From contig NW_020194559.1 of NCBI RefSeq assembly GCF_002865645.1, positions 806,001-870,000 of the forward strand: 64,000 bases of DNA. Direction: 5' to 3'. Position 1 is the stretch's first letter. Every line of letters begins with the position of its first letter. This document shows, piece by piece, positions 24,243 to 34,942 of the stretch. Made by a program: the position numbers and the translations under genes. The stretch comes from Hyaloscypha bicolor E (lineage: Eukaryota > Ascomycota > Leotiomycetes > Helotiales > Hyaloscyphaceae). The notes under the pieces were generated by a model that saw only the letters and a program-made list of their open reading frames with translations, searched no databases and was not told the origin of the DNA.

Positions 24243-25379
24243 TTATGCCACTTTCATAACTTTCCCGCCCTTCTCCCCACTTTCCAATAAGGTTTGGAGA
24301 ATCTTCAAATCCATTAAGGCTTCCTCTGGAGATGATTTCTCATTTCCCTTACCAGCTTCGAGAGCTTTAGCGAAAGCCAAGATTTCAGGTTTAACACCAG
24401 CACTGTACTCAAACTTCTTAACATCCTCCTTCTTCACCCCTTTCTCGTCCTTGGTCGTGACCACGACTTCGGTTGGCCTCACTACAACAGCACCTTTACT
24501 AGTAACCACCTCAATCTCGAATCCCGATTTGAACTCAGTCCCGAACGATAAGTTGAAAGTCCCATTGTTTCCATTTGAGATCTTCATCGTTGCGTGAACA
24601 GTGTCGACAGGTGCGAGCTTTTTCTCTAGAAGAGAAGAAAATGCTGCTAGATGAGTGATGTGCTGTCCTCCTGCCACTAAAAGCCCTCGGAGCCCAGCTG
24701 TAAAATGCACCCCACCGTCAAGAAGAAAACCGCCTTGATATTCCGGAACCTGTCTCCTGCAAAATGGTCAGACCATATTTTCCAGCTGACAGGGAAATAC
24801 TCACCAAGGAGTTTTGTAAAACTTGTCATTCTCGTCCACAAACCCATATAACTTCATACTGAACGTGGTCACACTTCCTCCAACCTTCTTCACTTGTTCA
24901 GCTCCATATACAACAGGCTCAAGAAACCTGAAGTTCTCTGCAACACTCCATATCTGTTCGATTTTTTGTTCCTTATACCAAGCAATCAAACCCTCTGCGG
25001 TTGCAACGTCTCTCGCGATTGGCTTTTCGCTCAGAACGTGTTTCCCGGCAGAGAGCGCTTTCCTGATAATCGCTGGCTGGACAAGAATCGGTAATGCAAT
25101 TACGACTGCGTGAATGTCTTTGCGTTGTAGTAGATCATCAAGAGATTTCGAGGGTGATTTGGGGGAATCAAAGTACGTATCGACATCTGCAGACTTTGCT
25201 AGGGCTGTTGAAGAAGCTTCGGAACGAGAATAGATCGCTTTCAAGGACAAAGAGTCACAAGCTCGAATCGCTGGCAGGTGTTCTGATGGAGGGTAAGTAT
25301 TATCGAATTTGCAAACAGCTTTATGCTTACCCTCTCTTGCAAAGATGCCGGCTCCTAGAATTGCAATTCCAATTGCCAT
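24243..25379 (-). CDS. Gfo/Idh/MocA-family NAD(P)-dependent oxidoreductase
   Basis: Two exons (25379-24805 and 24756-24243) join across a 48-bp intron (GTGAGT donor, TTGCAG acceptor) to 362 residues. This family oxidises or reduces sugars, sugar derivatives or dihydrodiols with a nicotinamide cofactor. The N-terminal Rossmann motif (IAILGAGIFA) and the family signature AGKHVLSEKPIA, with its conserved Lys, are clear. The C-terminal half carries GGFLLDGGVHF, where the His is a usual active-site residue. No signal peptide. The neighbouring mannosidase and sugar transporter make a sugar or sugar-acid substrate likely, but sequence does not specify it. Transcription diverges from the PhyH gene. 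Confidence 0.92.
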
Positions 25380-26011
25380 TGCTGCGGTTTGAGGTAAGGA
25401 TAGTTGGACAAACGATTTATGTGCGGTAAGAATTTGATGCTTCTCTCCTAAATTCGGGGCTCATTATTAGAAGTGTTTCTAGGCCTCGACCGAGCTGATA
25501 CAAAATATGATTTGAGCCCGAAACCCAAGAGTGGGTAACATTCTCCATTGCACCGAGAAAGGAGAAGCGGAGATCTAGAACAGCTGAAAAGGTAACTCTA
25601 AGCGAAACCCCTTGTTTGCGAAGTAAATTTAGCCGAGCCGACGTTCCCCTTTCCCTGCCGAGTTTCCAGGTAGCTGAGCCGACGTCCCCCGAGCCGTCTT
25701 CTCCAGCTACGCACCCCGCACCCCACCCCCGACCCCACATGCATCAGCTCGAGTACTGGTCCGTCTCTCAGCGTATGCTAGAAGAGCAATGCCTTGGTCT
25801 CATTAGTTTGTCGGAACGATGTTGCACTAGGCGAAGGAAATGAGAGTTGAGAGCTGGCACTGCCTGATACAGCCCGGGAGCTTCATACATCATAAAGCAT
25901 AAAAAAAGGACGATATTATGCTTTTCTCGCCTTCTGATACCAGTTCAATTCTTCTTCTCAATCTTATCCTCCAAAAGCGAACCATCTTCGCAGTTTAAAC
26001 CCACACTCATC
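25380..26011. promoter_or_regulatory. Bidirectional promoter between dehydrogenase and PhyH genes
   Basis: A 632-bp divergent intergenic region. A 10-bp word, gagccgacgt, occurs twice in the same orientation at 25635-25644 and 25676-25685, 41 bp apart, each followed by a C-rich run. These could be regulator sites. An A-rich tract at about 25900 lies roughly 110 bp before the PhyH start. No start codons for other genes are supported inside. Confidence 0.45.
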
Positions 26012-27100
26012 ATGCCTTCGGCGAAGATGCCCTTGCAATTTCAAACCCTCACCACAGTTCCCTTGTCAGATAAAGAACGCATCTCTCAAACGATCACACC
26101 CGAAAACGTTGCAATTGCTCTCGCTGCCCTACACCGAGATGGGATCGTCTGCCTATCTAATGCTGTCGATGTCACACACATTGAAACGCTCAACACCATC
26201 CTCTCCAACGAAGCTGAAATCATGGCCAAACTCTCTACCACCCACTTCAACGATGTTCGCAACTACTCCCCATCGAAATTCCCTAGCTGATGCTAATTAA
26301 AACAGAACTCCACAGACGGTCGCCCAACCGGTAACATGTCGCAGGGGCCCCCTCTCAAACCAGAACTCATGTACCGCGACATATGGGCCAACGGTCCCGC
26401 CGCCAAAGTGATCTCGTCAATCCTCGGCCCCAATCCGCACGTCAATTATGTGAACGGGAACACCGCTCTGGGAGGCTTTAATGGAGCACGTCAAAACGTT
26501 CATGCAGATCTGAGCTTCAACCACGGCCTCTTCCCCTTCGCTCTCGTCGCAAACTATTACCTCGTCGACACCTCCCCCGCGAACGGAAGCACTGAGCTCT
26601 GGCTCGGCACACACCGCGACACCTCGTTTGCCGACCACAAGAACTGCCAGACTGACGAGCCCATAACAGGCGAAGAAGCGAAATTCGGGATCCGCAACGA
26701 GCTGCTCGAAGCAAGGCGAGAATACGCGCCGCCGATCCAAGCCAGTGTGCCGAAGGGGTCGGTTGTGCTTCGCGACCTGCGGCTCTGGCATGCAGGTCTC
26801 TGCAACCCCAGTCCTGATCCGAGAATCATGCTTGCATTCGTGCATACACCATGGTGGTACCAGTGTCCTGCGAAGGTCGTTCTTCCTGAGGCTGCGCGTG
26901 AAGTGGTGGAGAGCTGGAGTAAAGGCGATGCACCCGTCGTGTATGATGCACATTATGTTCCTGCCGAATTGGACAATAAGAAGGTGAAGTTCAACCCGAA
27001 TTTCAGTAGTGCGAATCAGGGGTATTTGTCTGTGTTGCCTGATTTGCCAAGGGGGTTTGTGTTTGGAATGGATGATGTGGATGTTAGTGTAAATGCTTAA
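26012..27100 (+). CDS. Phytanoyl-CoA dioxygenase (PhyH) family protein
   Basis: Two exons (26012-26254 and 26306-27100) join in frame to 345 residues; the intron uses a GTTCGC donor and AAACAG acceptor. PhyH enzymes are Fe(II)/2-oxoglutarate-dependent hydroxylases. The iron triad is visible: His147 and Asp149 in QNVHADLSF, and distal His243 in LRLWHAGL. Arg254 in DPRIMLAF is the likely 2-oxoglutarate-binding residue. Length and motif spacing fit fungal PhyH proteins, several of which act in secondary metabolism or on small acids. No peroxisomal targeting tail is evident (ends DVSVNA). The intron is short and its donor is unusual, but reading through it would hit a stop and lose the in-frame link. 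Substrate unknown. Confidence 0.9.
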
Positions 27101-27188
27101 GTTCTTTGGTCATGGCGTTCATATACGCGTTCCGCTCCTGTTTTCTCATGTTTGTGCTTGTATTTGATTTTAAATCAGCTAAATCCTA

Positions 27189-29575
27189 TCACGTATCAAA
27201 CATTCCAGCCGTGTGTCCATAGGGGCTCCAACCCTCCACCCGACCGTTGGTGTCGAAAGCACCTAAGTGCTTTCCACTATCTCTACTGTGTTCGGTATAG
27301 TCTCCTAGATTAATTCCAATTTTCTTTATCAACACTGCGAATCGTCTCACGGCGGCACCCACACTGGGACTCTCCTCCCAAGTCCTCATGATTTCATATC
27401 CTTTCTTGATTGCTGCTTCTACACCTTCTACCTGCATGCTCTGCAGAGACGGAACCCGATACGTGATGGTCAACAGCATCAACTGGCAGTGTAGCCTACT
27501 TCATTAACTCAGGGCCCTCACAAAGGGCGAATTAACTTACCCAATAAAATTGGGAAAGACAAGCATATGTCTGGAATGCATGATAGTTTCAATAGTATGG
27601 ATGTATAATATGGCGGACTCGAGACACTCCCGTCCTTGAGAGATGAGCATTTCTTGTTCGCCGCGGAAGTCGGGCATCTGAGCTACGAAACGCATTATGA
27701 ATGGCCATTTCGTGATGCAGAGAATGCTGTAATATTGGGCCCGAAGGAAAGCCTTTTGCGGATCGAGAATTGGTGTTGAGCCGAGGGGGAAGCGAAGAGA
27801 AGAGGGGAGATTGGAATACCATTCTGAAAGTTGAGAGCAGAGTTCGAAGGCTACGACTGGGGCGTAGCGGGTGTAGCCAGCTATCAAAGTTAGAATGGAG
27901 TGAAAGAGAGAACCAACCAACGGGGTGTATACTGAGAAAACCCATGTTATCAAGAACATTGGCGAGGAGCTGTCGGAGGGCGATTTCAGATAGAAAGTAG
28001 AAGAATCCCGGCTCATCGTTTTCACTCGAGGGTAATTCCACAGTTCCGGGGCAACTGTGGATCCCGCTTCCAGTGAACCCAATTTGGCTTCTCAATTCAC
28101 TAACTTTCGGTGAGTAAGGGTAGTTATCTTGATTGATAACTTACTGATCTAGGATATAAGACGCCCAGTAAGCTCGTTTTGCCAGGTCATTCAAGCGTGA
28201 ATCAGATCCCATCCGGGTCCGCAAGTGGCAGAGGATGATGCTCTCTCTCAACGCCTCATTAATTATATTCCAAGCTTGCAGCGGCCGCATGCAATATAAC
28301 AAGTATATTGCCCATAAGATTCTGCATTGAATCATGATGATGGTATTGTTGTTCGTCCGACTCGCATCAACGATTTTACACCCTTGAAGAAAATATGCGA
28401 TACCAGCAAAACTCGCAGTGGAGTTGCTGGTGCAATCGTCGTCATTGGACATTGCTCCTAAAGCAAAAATAAACATCACTAGGGCCACTGAGAGATCTTC
28501 GGATTCGAAGCCACATTCTGTCGCGCTTGTGACCTTTGAAATGCAGTACTCCTGGTCAAAGAGTGGTATCCAAGGTAGGACATTCTTGGCGAACAGCCGC
28601 TGCAACCTCCAACATTTTTTGGATGTTGTGTCTACTACCCGAGAGCCGGTGTATCCATAGAGGAGAGCTCCTTGTCGGATCTCTGTCTGCAGGTACAACT
28701 CTCCTTCATCGTACTCGATGTGATTGAATGGTGGCAAGCAAGAAAAGCTTTCCAAGTTCGGCAAGACAATGTTGTTCTCATGCGCATCAGGGGGCTTCAG
28801 AACCGGGATGTCGGGAACTGACATTGTTCTCACCAAGGGAGGTCCATGATCGTACTGGTAAGAGGAATGGGATTCAGGTGTGGGACCATGTGTCACCTGC
28901 TCCGTTGAAGGATGCGCCTCCTGGAAATTCTCGTCAGCTGTATGGGAAACAAGGGTGGTGACATGAGCCGTTTCTCTTTCTGGAAGCAAGATCAAATTCT
29001 CCATTCGGTCTAGACGTTCTAGGATCTTTAAGATCGGCTCGTCTATTCTGTTGCTCTGTCTTAAGAACGTGGGTCAGCTGAAACCCAACCCTAGACTTGT
29101 GGACCGAGATACCTGTCGCCTGCACTTGGCTTCTGGTAGGTGCACTCAGCCTCTATTTCTTGGCAGAAGGAGCAGCGTGGTTTGGCTGCATCACATCTTG
29201 TCTTTCTCAGGCGGCCTGGACCATGTTAGGAGACTGCGTTGACTGTCATGCACACCGAAGTCTCTGTGATCAAAATCGAACTCACAGACATCGCACTACA
29301 GGAAACGTGTCAGTGGTCAAGAATTTCTCTCGATCTAAATGGCTTACTGCAATGGAAACCCGCTTTCTCGGGTAATCAGAAGGTTCAGCGCGAGGCTGAT
29401 TTGGTGGAGAGGAGGATGCATTTCCCGACCGGCCGTGTCGCTTTCGCTTCGCTGGATGGTTTGACTGCTGCTTTCCCAGGTTGGCAGAAGCCGGTCTCAG
29501 AGTGGTGGTTCCTTCGTTCATTTGCAATTGTCTTCCTTTCCTATCGCGGATGCTCGGAAAGTACGAGGTTGACAT
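27189..29575 (-). CDS. Zn2Cys6 fungal-specific transcription factor
   Basis: Seven exons (29575-29348, 29295-29286, 29215-29113, 29059-28145, 28099-27942, 27880-27541, 27495-27189) sum to 2061 nt, 686 residues, with all phases consistent. The binuclear zinc cluster runs Cys77 to Cys104 with spacing C-x2-C-x6-C-x6-C-x2-C-x6-C (CDVCRLRKTRC, then CSFC and ECTY). A linker with a coiled-coil-like dimerisation helix (ILKILERLDRMENLI) follows. The middle part resembles the fungal-specific transcription factor domain (WRLQRLFAKNVLPWIPLFD). Exon 2 is only 10 nt and encodes the first Cys pair. The protein would be nuclear and bind CGG-containing sites as a dimer. It is transcribed divergently from a sugar transporter, so it is a good candidate regulator of the surrounding catabolic genes. 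Confidence 0.88.
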
Positions 29576-30332
29576 TGCTTCTTGGAGAGCACAACCGCGT
29601 ATTAATATCGCGGGTCAGCTCGGCTCGGATGTCGGATGCTGCATGAAAGGGGTTGTGACTATCGAAAGTGAAATCAAGAAAACAGCTCAGATCCCCACAG
29701 CTGCTAGCTTTCCCCAGTTTGTATTGGTGAGACTCGTGACCTTCCAGAGCCTATCATGTCGAACAGAAAATGGGAGCGACTCGACCAGCCCCCCACAGCT
29801 ACTAGGTTTCCCCAGCTGGTGCTGCACTACGAGTAAGACTCGCGCTTTCCAGAGCCTATCATGTTGAAAATAAAAAGGGGGCGGCTCGGCTAGAGCGCCC
29901 GTACCCACTAAACTCAAGTGCTCGGCGTCACCCCAGTCGGGGAACCCCCTTGCCTAGATCTGGGGTCTCGTCCCGTCTCCGCACTCTCGTCCCAAGCTAT
30001 GCATGAAAATTGGATTGTTGGATTGTTTAGGAATTGTGGCTCGCCAGCTGACACCAGGCATCCCTCGCGTGGTTGGCTGGTAATAACCCTTAGAGTTGGC
30101 TTCACAATTTCCGCTAGCAGTAACAGCTGAACCCCACAATCCTTCTTAGACCACAGCTTCTATACACACACTTCATTGCCAGAGAATCAGAGACCAAGTC
30201 ACGCAGCAAGGATTACAAATACGCGGATCTCTCCCCTCATTTTCTGTCACATCTCTACCGGAAGCATCAAGCATCACTTCTCATTTCTCAGCAACAACCC
30301 TCACCCTCGACGTTTCACAGCCATTGCTAACC
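29576..30332. promoter_or_regulatory. Bidirectional promoter between regulator and transporter
   Basis: A 757-bp divergent intergenic region between the Zn2Cys6 regulator (-) and the MFS transporter (+). It contains the tandem duplication at 29693-29888. The last 150 bases before the transporter ATG are CA/CT-rich, as in fungal 5' leaders. Confidence 0.55.
29693..29888. repeat. 98-bp imperfect tandem duplication in the promoter
   Basis: Two head-to-tail copies start with ccccacagct at 29693 and 29791. Shared blocks include ctttcc/tttcc-ccag, gactcg, a long word ccagagcctatcatgt and a purine-rich end (gcgactcg versus gcggctcgg). The copies are diverged but easily aligned. Duplicated promoter blocks of this sort can double transcription-factor sites. 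Confidence 0.75.
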
Positions 30333-32245
30333 ATGGACGCCTCAACCGAGATTGTTTGGACAAAGGTCCAACCTCATCTAAAATGGAAAGTGCTTGCTAA
30401 GCAGAAGCGATTCTTGATGTGGGCGTTATACAGTTCCATTGGCTCTATGATGCTCGGTAGGTACTCGATACTGGATCGAGAAGACCTTTCTAATAGTCAT
30501 AGGTTTCGATTTCGGCGTCGCCGGGACTTGCACAGCTTTTCCCGCATTCCAAAAACAATTTGGCGAAGTATATCCTTCGCAGGCATCTGGCTACCTCATT
30601 CCCGCTCGTTGGCAATCTGGCTGGGCGGGAGCCTCCTCCGCTGGCAGCATTGTCGGCGAGATCTCAGTCAGTTACATGCTCGATACTATCGGGCGAAAAC
30701 ATACAATCGCGGTTGGGTCACTTTTCACAGCTATCGGGATTGGTATGCAGATTGCTAGCACTGAGTGGAAGCTCTTCCTCGCTGGTAGATTCATCAATGG
30801 TGGGTATCCCAAAATAGAAGCAGCTTGAGACTTTTTCTGACTTAACATAGCTATTGGGTTCGGCCAAATCTTTCTGGAAAGCCCAGTTTGGATTGGAGAG
30901 AATTGCCGCCCTGAGCTTCGTGGGTTCTTCCTTTGCATTATGAATGGCTCGATCGTGCTTGGCCAATTCCTCTTATCGTAAGCACCGTCGAAAAGGAAAA
31001 AAAAAGAGAGACACAGGCACAACGCATGCTAACCTAATGTAGATGCATAGCAAAAGGAACTTCAAGTATTGAGGGAAAGTGGTCTTACGAGATCCTCATT
31101 GTGCTTCAGTTTTCTTTCGTTTGTAAGAACCACCTCGCACTACAAAGGGTCAACCATTAATTGGAGCAGTGATACTGATTGTAATCTACCCATGGTATCC
31201 CGAATCTCCTTACTTCTTGATCAAAAAGGGACGCATGGAACAAGCAAGGAAGTCGCTCAACAAGATTCACGGAAGTGAAGACCAGACCCTCATTGAAGCT
31301 GAGCTTGCGAGAATCACCGATGTCGTTCAGTTCAGTGACGCTATTCAAGAAGCTGCCGCCGCAAAAGGATCTTTGCTTGCGCAGTGTTTCCAGGGACCTA
31401 ATCTTGTGAGTATATCGACTCACTCAACATTAATTCCCGGGCTGATACTGATACCATCGTAGAAACGGACACTTATTGCAACACTACCGGCGGCTGGTCA
31501 ACAACTTATTGGTGCGGCTTTTGTTCTTGGATATGTTACATATTTCTTATCTCTCATTGGTATGTAGATCCTTTCTTCGCTATGTCTTCACATATCCAGA
31601 ATGTATACTAATTTACGAACGTCTCCACAGGGGTGAAGGAGTACTTCACCGTTTCAGTTGTGCTCTATGTGGTCATGCTCCTCAGCAACTTCACTGCATT
31701 TGTTGCAATCGAGAAAGCGGGACGACGAGCCCTGCTCGTTCCAGGAATAATCGCTCTTACTCTGATCCTGCTTGTCATGGGGATCTGCGGTTGCTTTACC
31801 ACATCTCCAGCACTGTGGATCATCATTGTTTGCATCTTTTTATGGTATCTACTACTTCTCCCCTATTCAATCGACAAGCTAACGATATCTAGGGCCATTG
31901 CATATCAACTCACTATCGGTGCCGTCGGCTTTGCAATCGGAGCAGAAGTATCTTCGCCACCACTCAGATCAAAAGTCCAGGGACTCGTCGGTGTCACGCA
32001 AGGTGTCGTGTAAGCTCATTCCTCTAACTTTACCTTTACAACAACCTCAACTGACACAACACAGTGGATGGGTCGTTGGCTTTGTCAGCCCCTATATGAT
32101 AAATCCCGATGCTGGTGCCTTGGGTGGCAAGGTGGGATTCGTCTTCACAGGCCTTGGTGTCCCACTCTGCATTCTGTTTTACTTCTTGATGCCGGAAACC
32201 AAAGGCTTAAGTTTTGAAGAGGCATGTAGCGTCCTCCAACAATAA
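30333..32245 (+). CDS. MFS sugar transporter (sugar porter family)
   Basis: Nine exons (30333-30456, 30503-30799, 30851-30977, 31043-31122, 31170-31405, 31463-31559, 31631-31844, 31893-32009, 32065-32245) join in phase to about 490 residues. It would carry a sugar or glycoside across the plasma membrane with protons, using twelve membrane helices. Sugar-porter signatures are present: DTIGRKH after helix 2, PELRGFF after helix 4, [11 protein letters not shown] in the central loop, AGRR after helix 8 and [11 protein letters not shown] at the C-terminus. It resembles the maltose/alpha-glucoside branch of fungal sugar porters and is slightly shorter than that branch. The acceptor of exon 5 could be 31170 (CAG) or 31167 (GAG), both in frame. 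It is transcribed divergently from the Zn2Cys6 regulator, a layout typical of inducible sugar use. Confidence 0.9.
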
Positions 32246-32982
32246 ATCGAATTAGAGCAGGAACTAACTCTTAGTGGCACAGATTGATTATTTGTTTGCT
32301 AATAAGACGAGCTGCAGACATTTCCAGAAGACTATCAAGGCTCATCGTGCGGAAGTTGGTGATGTGTTGAATATTCCTGGTGGCGAGGGAAAGTTGGATG
32401 GTGGACGTGGCTTCAAGACTGATGTCGTGGAGGTCGAGAACAAATCTGAGTGAGAGAGACAAAATGAGCGCTCGGAAGTTGGTGATAAGCGCGGCGGTCA
32501 TGGGCCCCCTCCAGATGGGATTACTTACGCAAATTGGTTGTACGAACCGATTTGCTCGTGGACACTTATTAATTGCATTACATACATTAATTTCTAAGTC
32601 GAATCAATATTGTAAGGAGCGGCAGGTCAAATGTACCCAAATGATTGACTAGTCTTAATGCAATGAAATACAACATATTCCACTGCATATTGCACCTCCT
32701 CTGCTCACTCCAGGTTTCAATGTAACAAAGGAGGCTTGTAGCATCCGAAGGGGGAGTTTCATATAGGTGTTAACGAGCCAAATTGGATGTTAAATGCGCG
32801 CTGCTGGCAAGCATTTTCGCGGAGTAGCGGCATACCCTTACGTTTTGAGAAGGGAAACGAAAAGTAGACAGACGTTACGGCAAGTTACGTATGATTAAAA
32901 CATAATCCCCAAATAAAGAACATGCTTTATTTTGCTATCTCTTTAGGCAACCAGATTCAAGCAATCTCTGTTCCTCGTCCCT
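32246..32982. other. Intergenic between two convergent gene ends
   Basis: 3' regions of the transporter and the unknown protein gene face each other here. No motif-bearing frame is seen. Sequence after about 32650 is moderately AT-rich. Confidence 0.45.
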
Positions 32983-33861
32983 CTACTGCGAGGCCTCCCA
33001 TTTCTTCATGTCGGCCTGATAAATGACAACCTCTGTACAAATAGGCCTAGTTGTTTCTTGCAATTTCTTGAAATCTCCCTGTGTTGCCATGAATCAGCAA
33101 AATATTATTCGCTCGAGTATTCCGCACTCACCGCCATATAGGCACCAGCATTAACCCCACTCTTCCAACCAGAAACCGCGACCACAACCTCAGCATTTTC
33201 CCGGCTCGGAGCAGCATGAAAGAAGATTGGCATTGTATCTCCAACCAAAGACTCAACATGCTCCCTCAACTTCTCAGCAAACTCTCCCTGTTTCAACCCC
33301 GACACCGAAAAGAACTCTGCGACATACCTCCCCGCTTCGGGGGTAACTCCCAACCCAGGAAGAATGATATGATGGCTGTTTTCATTAGCTGTCCTCTTTC
33401 CGCACCAGTTTCGAAAATTCTCACCAAGCGAAAGTGGGATTCCCCGCATTAACAAGCTCCCCAAACGCTGGCTTGATACCTTGATATTCGGGGCCTGCAG
33501 CGCACACGCAATAAGCTTCTAACTCCCAGCCAAACTTCAGGAAAGATCACGAACGCACCTGGCTCAAATATATCTTTCTCGTCTGCAGAAGTCCAATCTG
33601 CGATCAGGACGGTGATATCTCTTTCCTCTTTGCTTGCCTTGCGACCGGAGAGGGTTTGGCGAGCAATGGGGAATTGTGAGGTTTTCGCGGTAATGCCGTT
33701 GAATACCTCATCGTACTAACACGCGTATCAGCTAAGAGAGCAGATCAAACAAGGAAGGAAGGCGGTACGCGTGATTCTGGGATAGAGCTTCTGCGGAAAC
33801 TGCAGATTTCTAGGAGACGGCCGGGACCGCTAACAGCCGGATAGGTGATGGGAAATGCCAT
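32983..33861 (-). CDS. Protein of unknown function, 219 residues
   Basis: Five exons (33861-33769, 33715-33559, 33494-33425, 33375-33132, 33078-32983) join in frame with consistent phases to 219 residues, ending YQADMKKWEASQ. I do not recognise a named family. The two halves each contain a strand-helix-strand-like pattern (ERDITVLIADWTS; AEVVVAVSGWKSGVNAGAY), which would suit a dimeric alpha/beta-barrel fold, but no catalytic residues can be named. No signal peptide or membrane helix. It sits at the edge of the sugar-related gene run, tail to tail with the transporter. Function not inferred. Confidence 0.7.
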
Positions 33862-34942
33862 GACTGAAGACAATATATAGATTTAAATATTTAAGCTATA
33901 TGCGCAGTGAACGAATATATATATGTCGACCTCTAGTGTGTAAAGGAGGAGATGGTGGGAGACAAGATGCACGTGATTGACTTCCCTTCGGGGAAGGTCG
34001 GGAAGTTCAAAAGCACGGCAGTTAGCGGCGCGCCTTAGCTCCTAGAATTCTAGACCACATTAGATTGTTGACTAATGGGAGATGGTGAGATTGGAAAATG
34101 TGCGATGGAAGAGAAGCTACCAACCTTCACAAACATACGGACATGGCGTTTAGAGATTAACTAGACAGTGGGCTAATACTGGGAGCTCTTAAGCTTGTCT
34201 CTACCAATACTGGGCGGCTCACTTACAAGGAGCAACATTCACGTGCGGGGCTGCATTTACGTACGAAGCTGTATTTACGTGCAGGAGCAGACTAAGACGC
34301 GTGCCAAGGGCGCGCTCTTCCCGTACCTGGCTCCATATCAGGTGGACATCAAAAAGTGAGGATATACTTCTCAAGCGGTCGTGAGGGCAAGAGGAGGGAG
34401 GTATTTCTTGCCCGCCTTACGTGCGTATGCCGGGGGCTAAAACATAGCCGACAAAGAAGGCCGTATTTCACACCAAAATTATAAAACTAGCCTTCTTAAG
34501 AGTGGGAAAAGGGGGCTAGAAGGGTCAATTATATAAGCACCCTTCTAGGGCAGCCTTGGAGGGGTGCTGGCATATATAAAACAACACCCAAGTACACCTT
34601 CAATCCCAAACATTTTAAATTCTAAATAGAAATGGCCATTACTTTCAGGCTTTCCACTTCCACCTCCTGTACCTTGACTATGGTTGAAATGAGAATACTT
34701 CATTGGTTATTCCATACGCATTTCTAATGGAAGGAAATTGGGGAGACCCAGTCTTTATATGCACGGTCTGAAACGCTAATTCTCAACACAAGCGACAGTA
34801 TTTATTTATAGAGCTAGGTTAGGAATAAATGCAAACCCCAAGTGTCCGGCTAGGCAATACTCAATTCTCGAAATCCACGGTACAAATGTTGAATTTGCCC
34901 AATATATGTTGGGAGAAAATTCTCCTATGAACGCCCAGCCAT
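33862..34942. other. Intergenic interval with no gene
   Basis: About 1.1 kb. It contains the promoter of the 219-residue protein, a short triplicated repeat (34236-34290) and purine-rich stretches near 34380-34560. No motif-bearing frame is seen. Confidence 0.45.
34236..34290. repeat. Three tandem 18-bp units with acgtgc/acgtac core
   Basis: Three consecutive units, each like cattcacgtgcggggctg, with cores acgtgc, acgtac and acgtgc. The two outer cores keep the CACGTG/TACGTG-type palindrome centre known as a bHLH or bZIP site. The third unit is one base longer. Confidence 0.65.

Noticed and set aside
26417..26953. 178-codon minus-strand frame across the PhyH gene
   Set aside because: Antisense to PhyH exon 2, which contains the full iron-binding triad. 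No motif in the antisense product.
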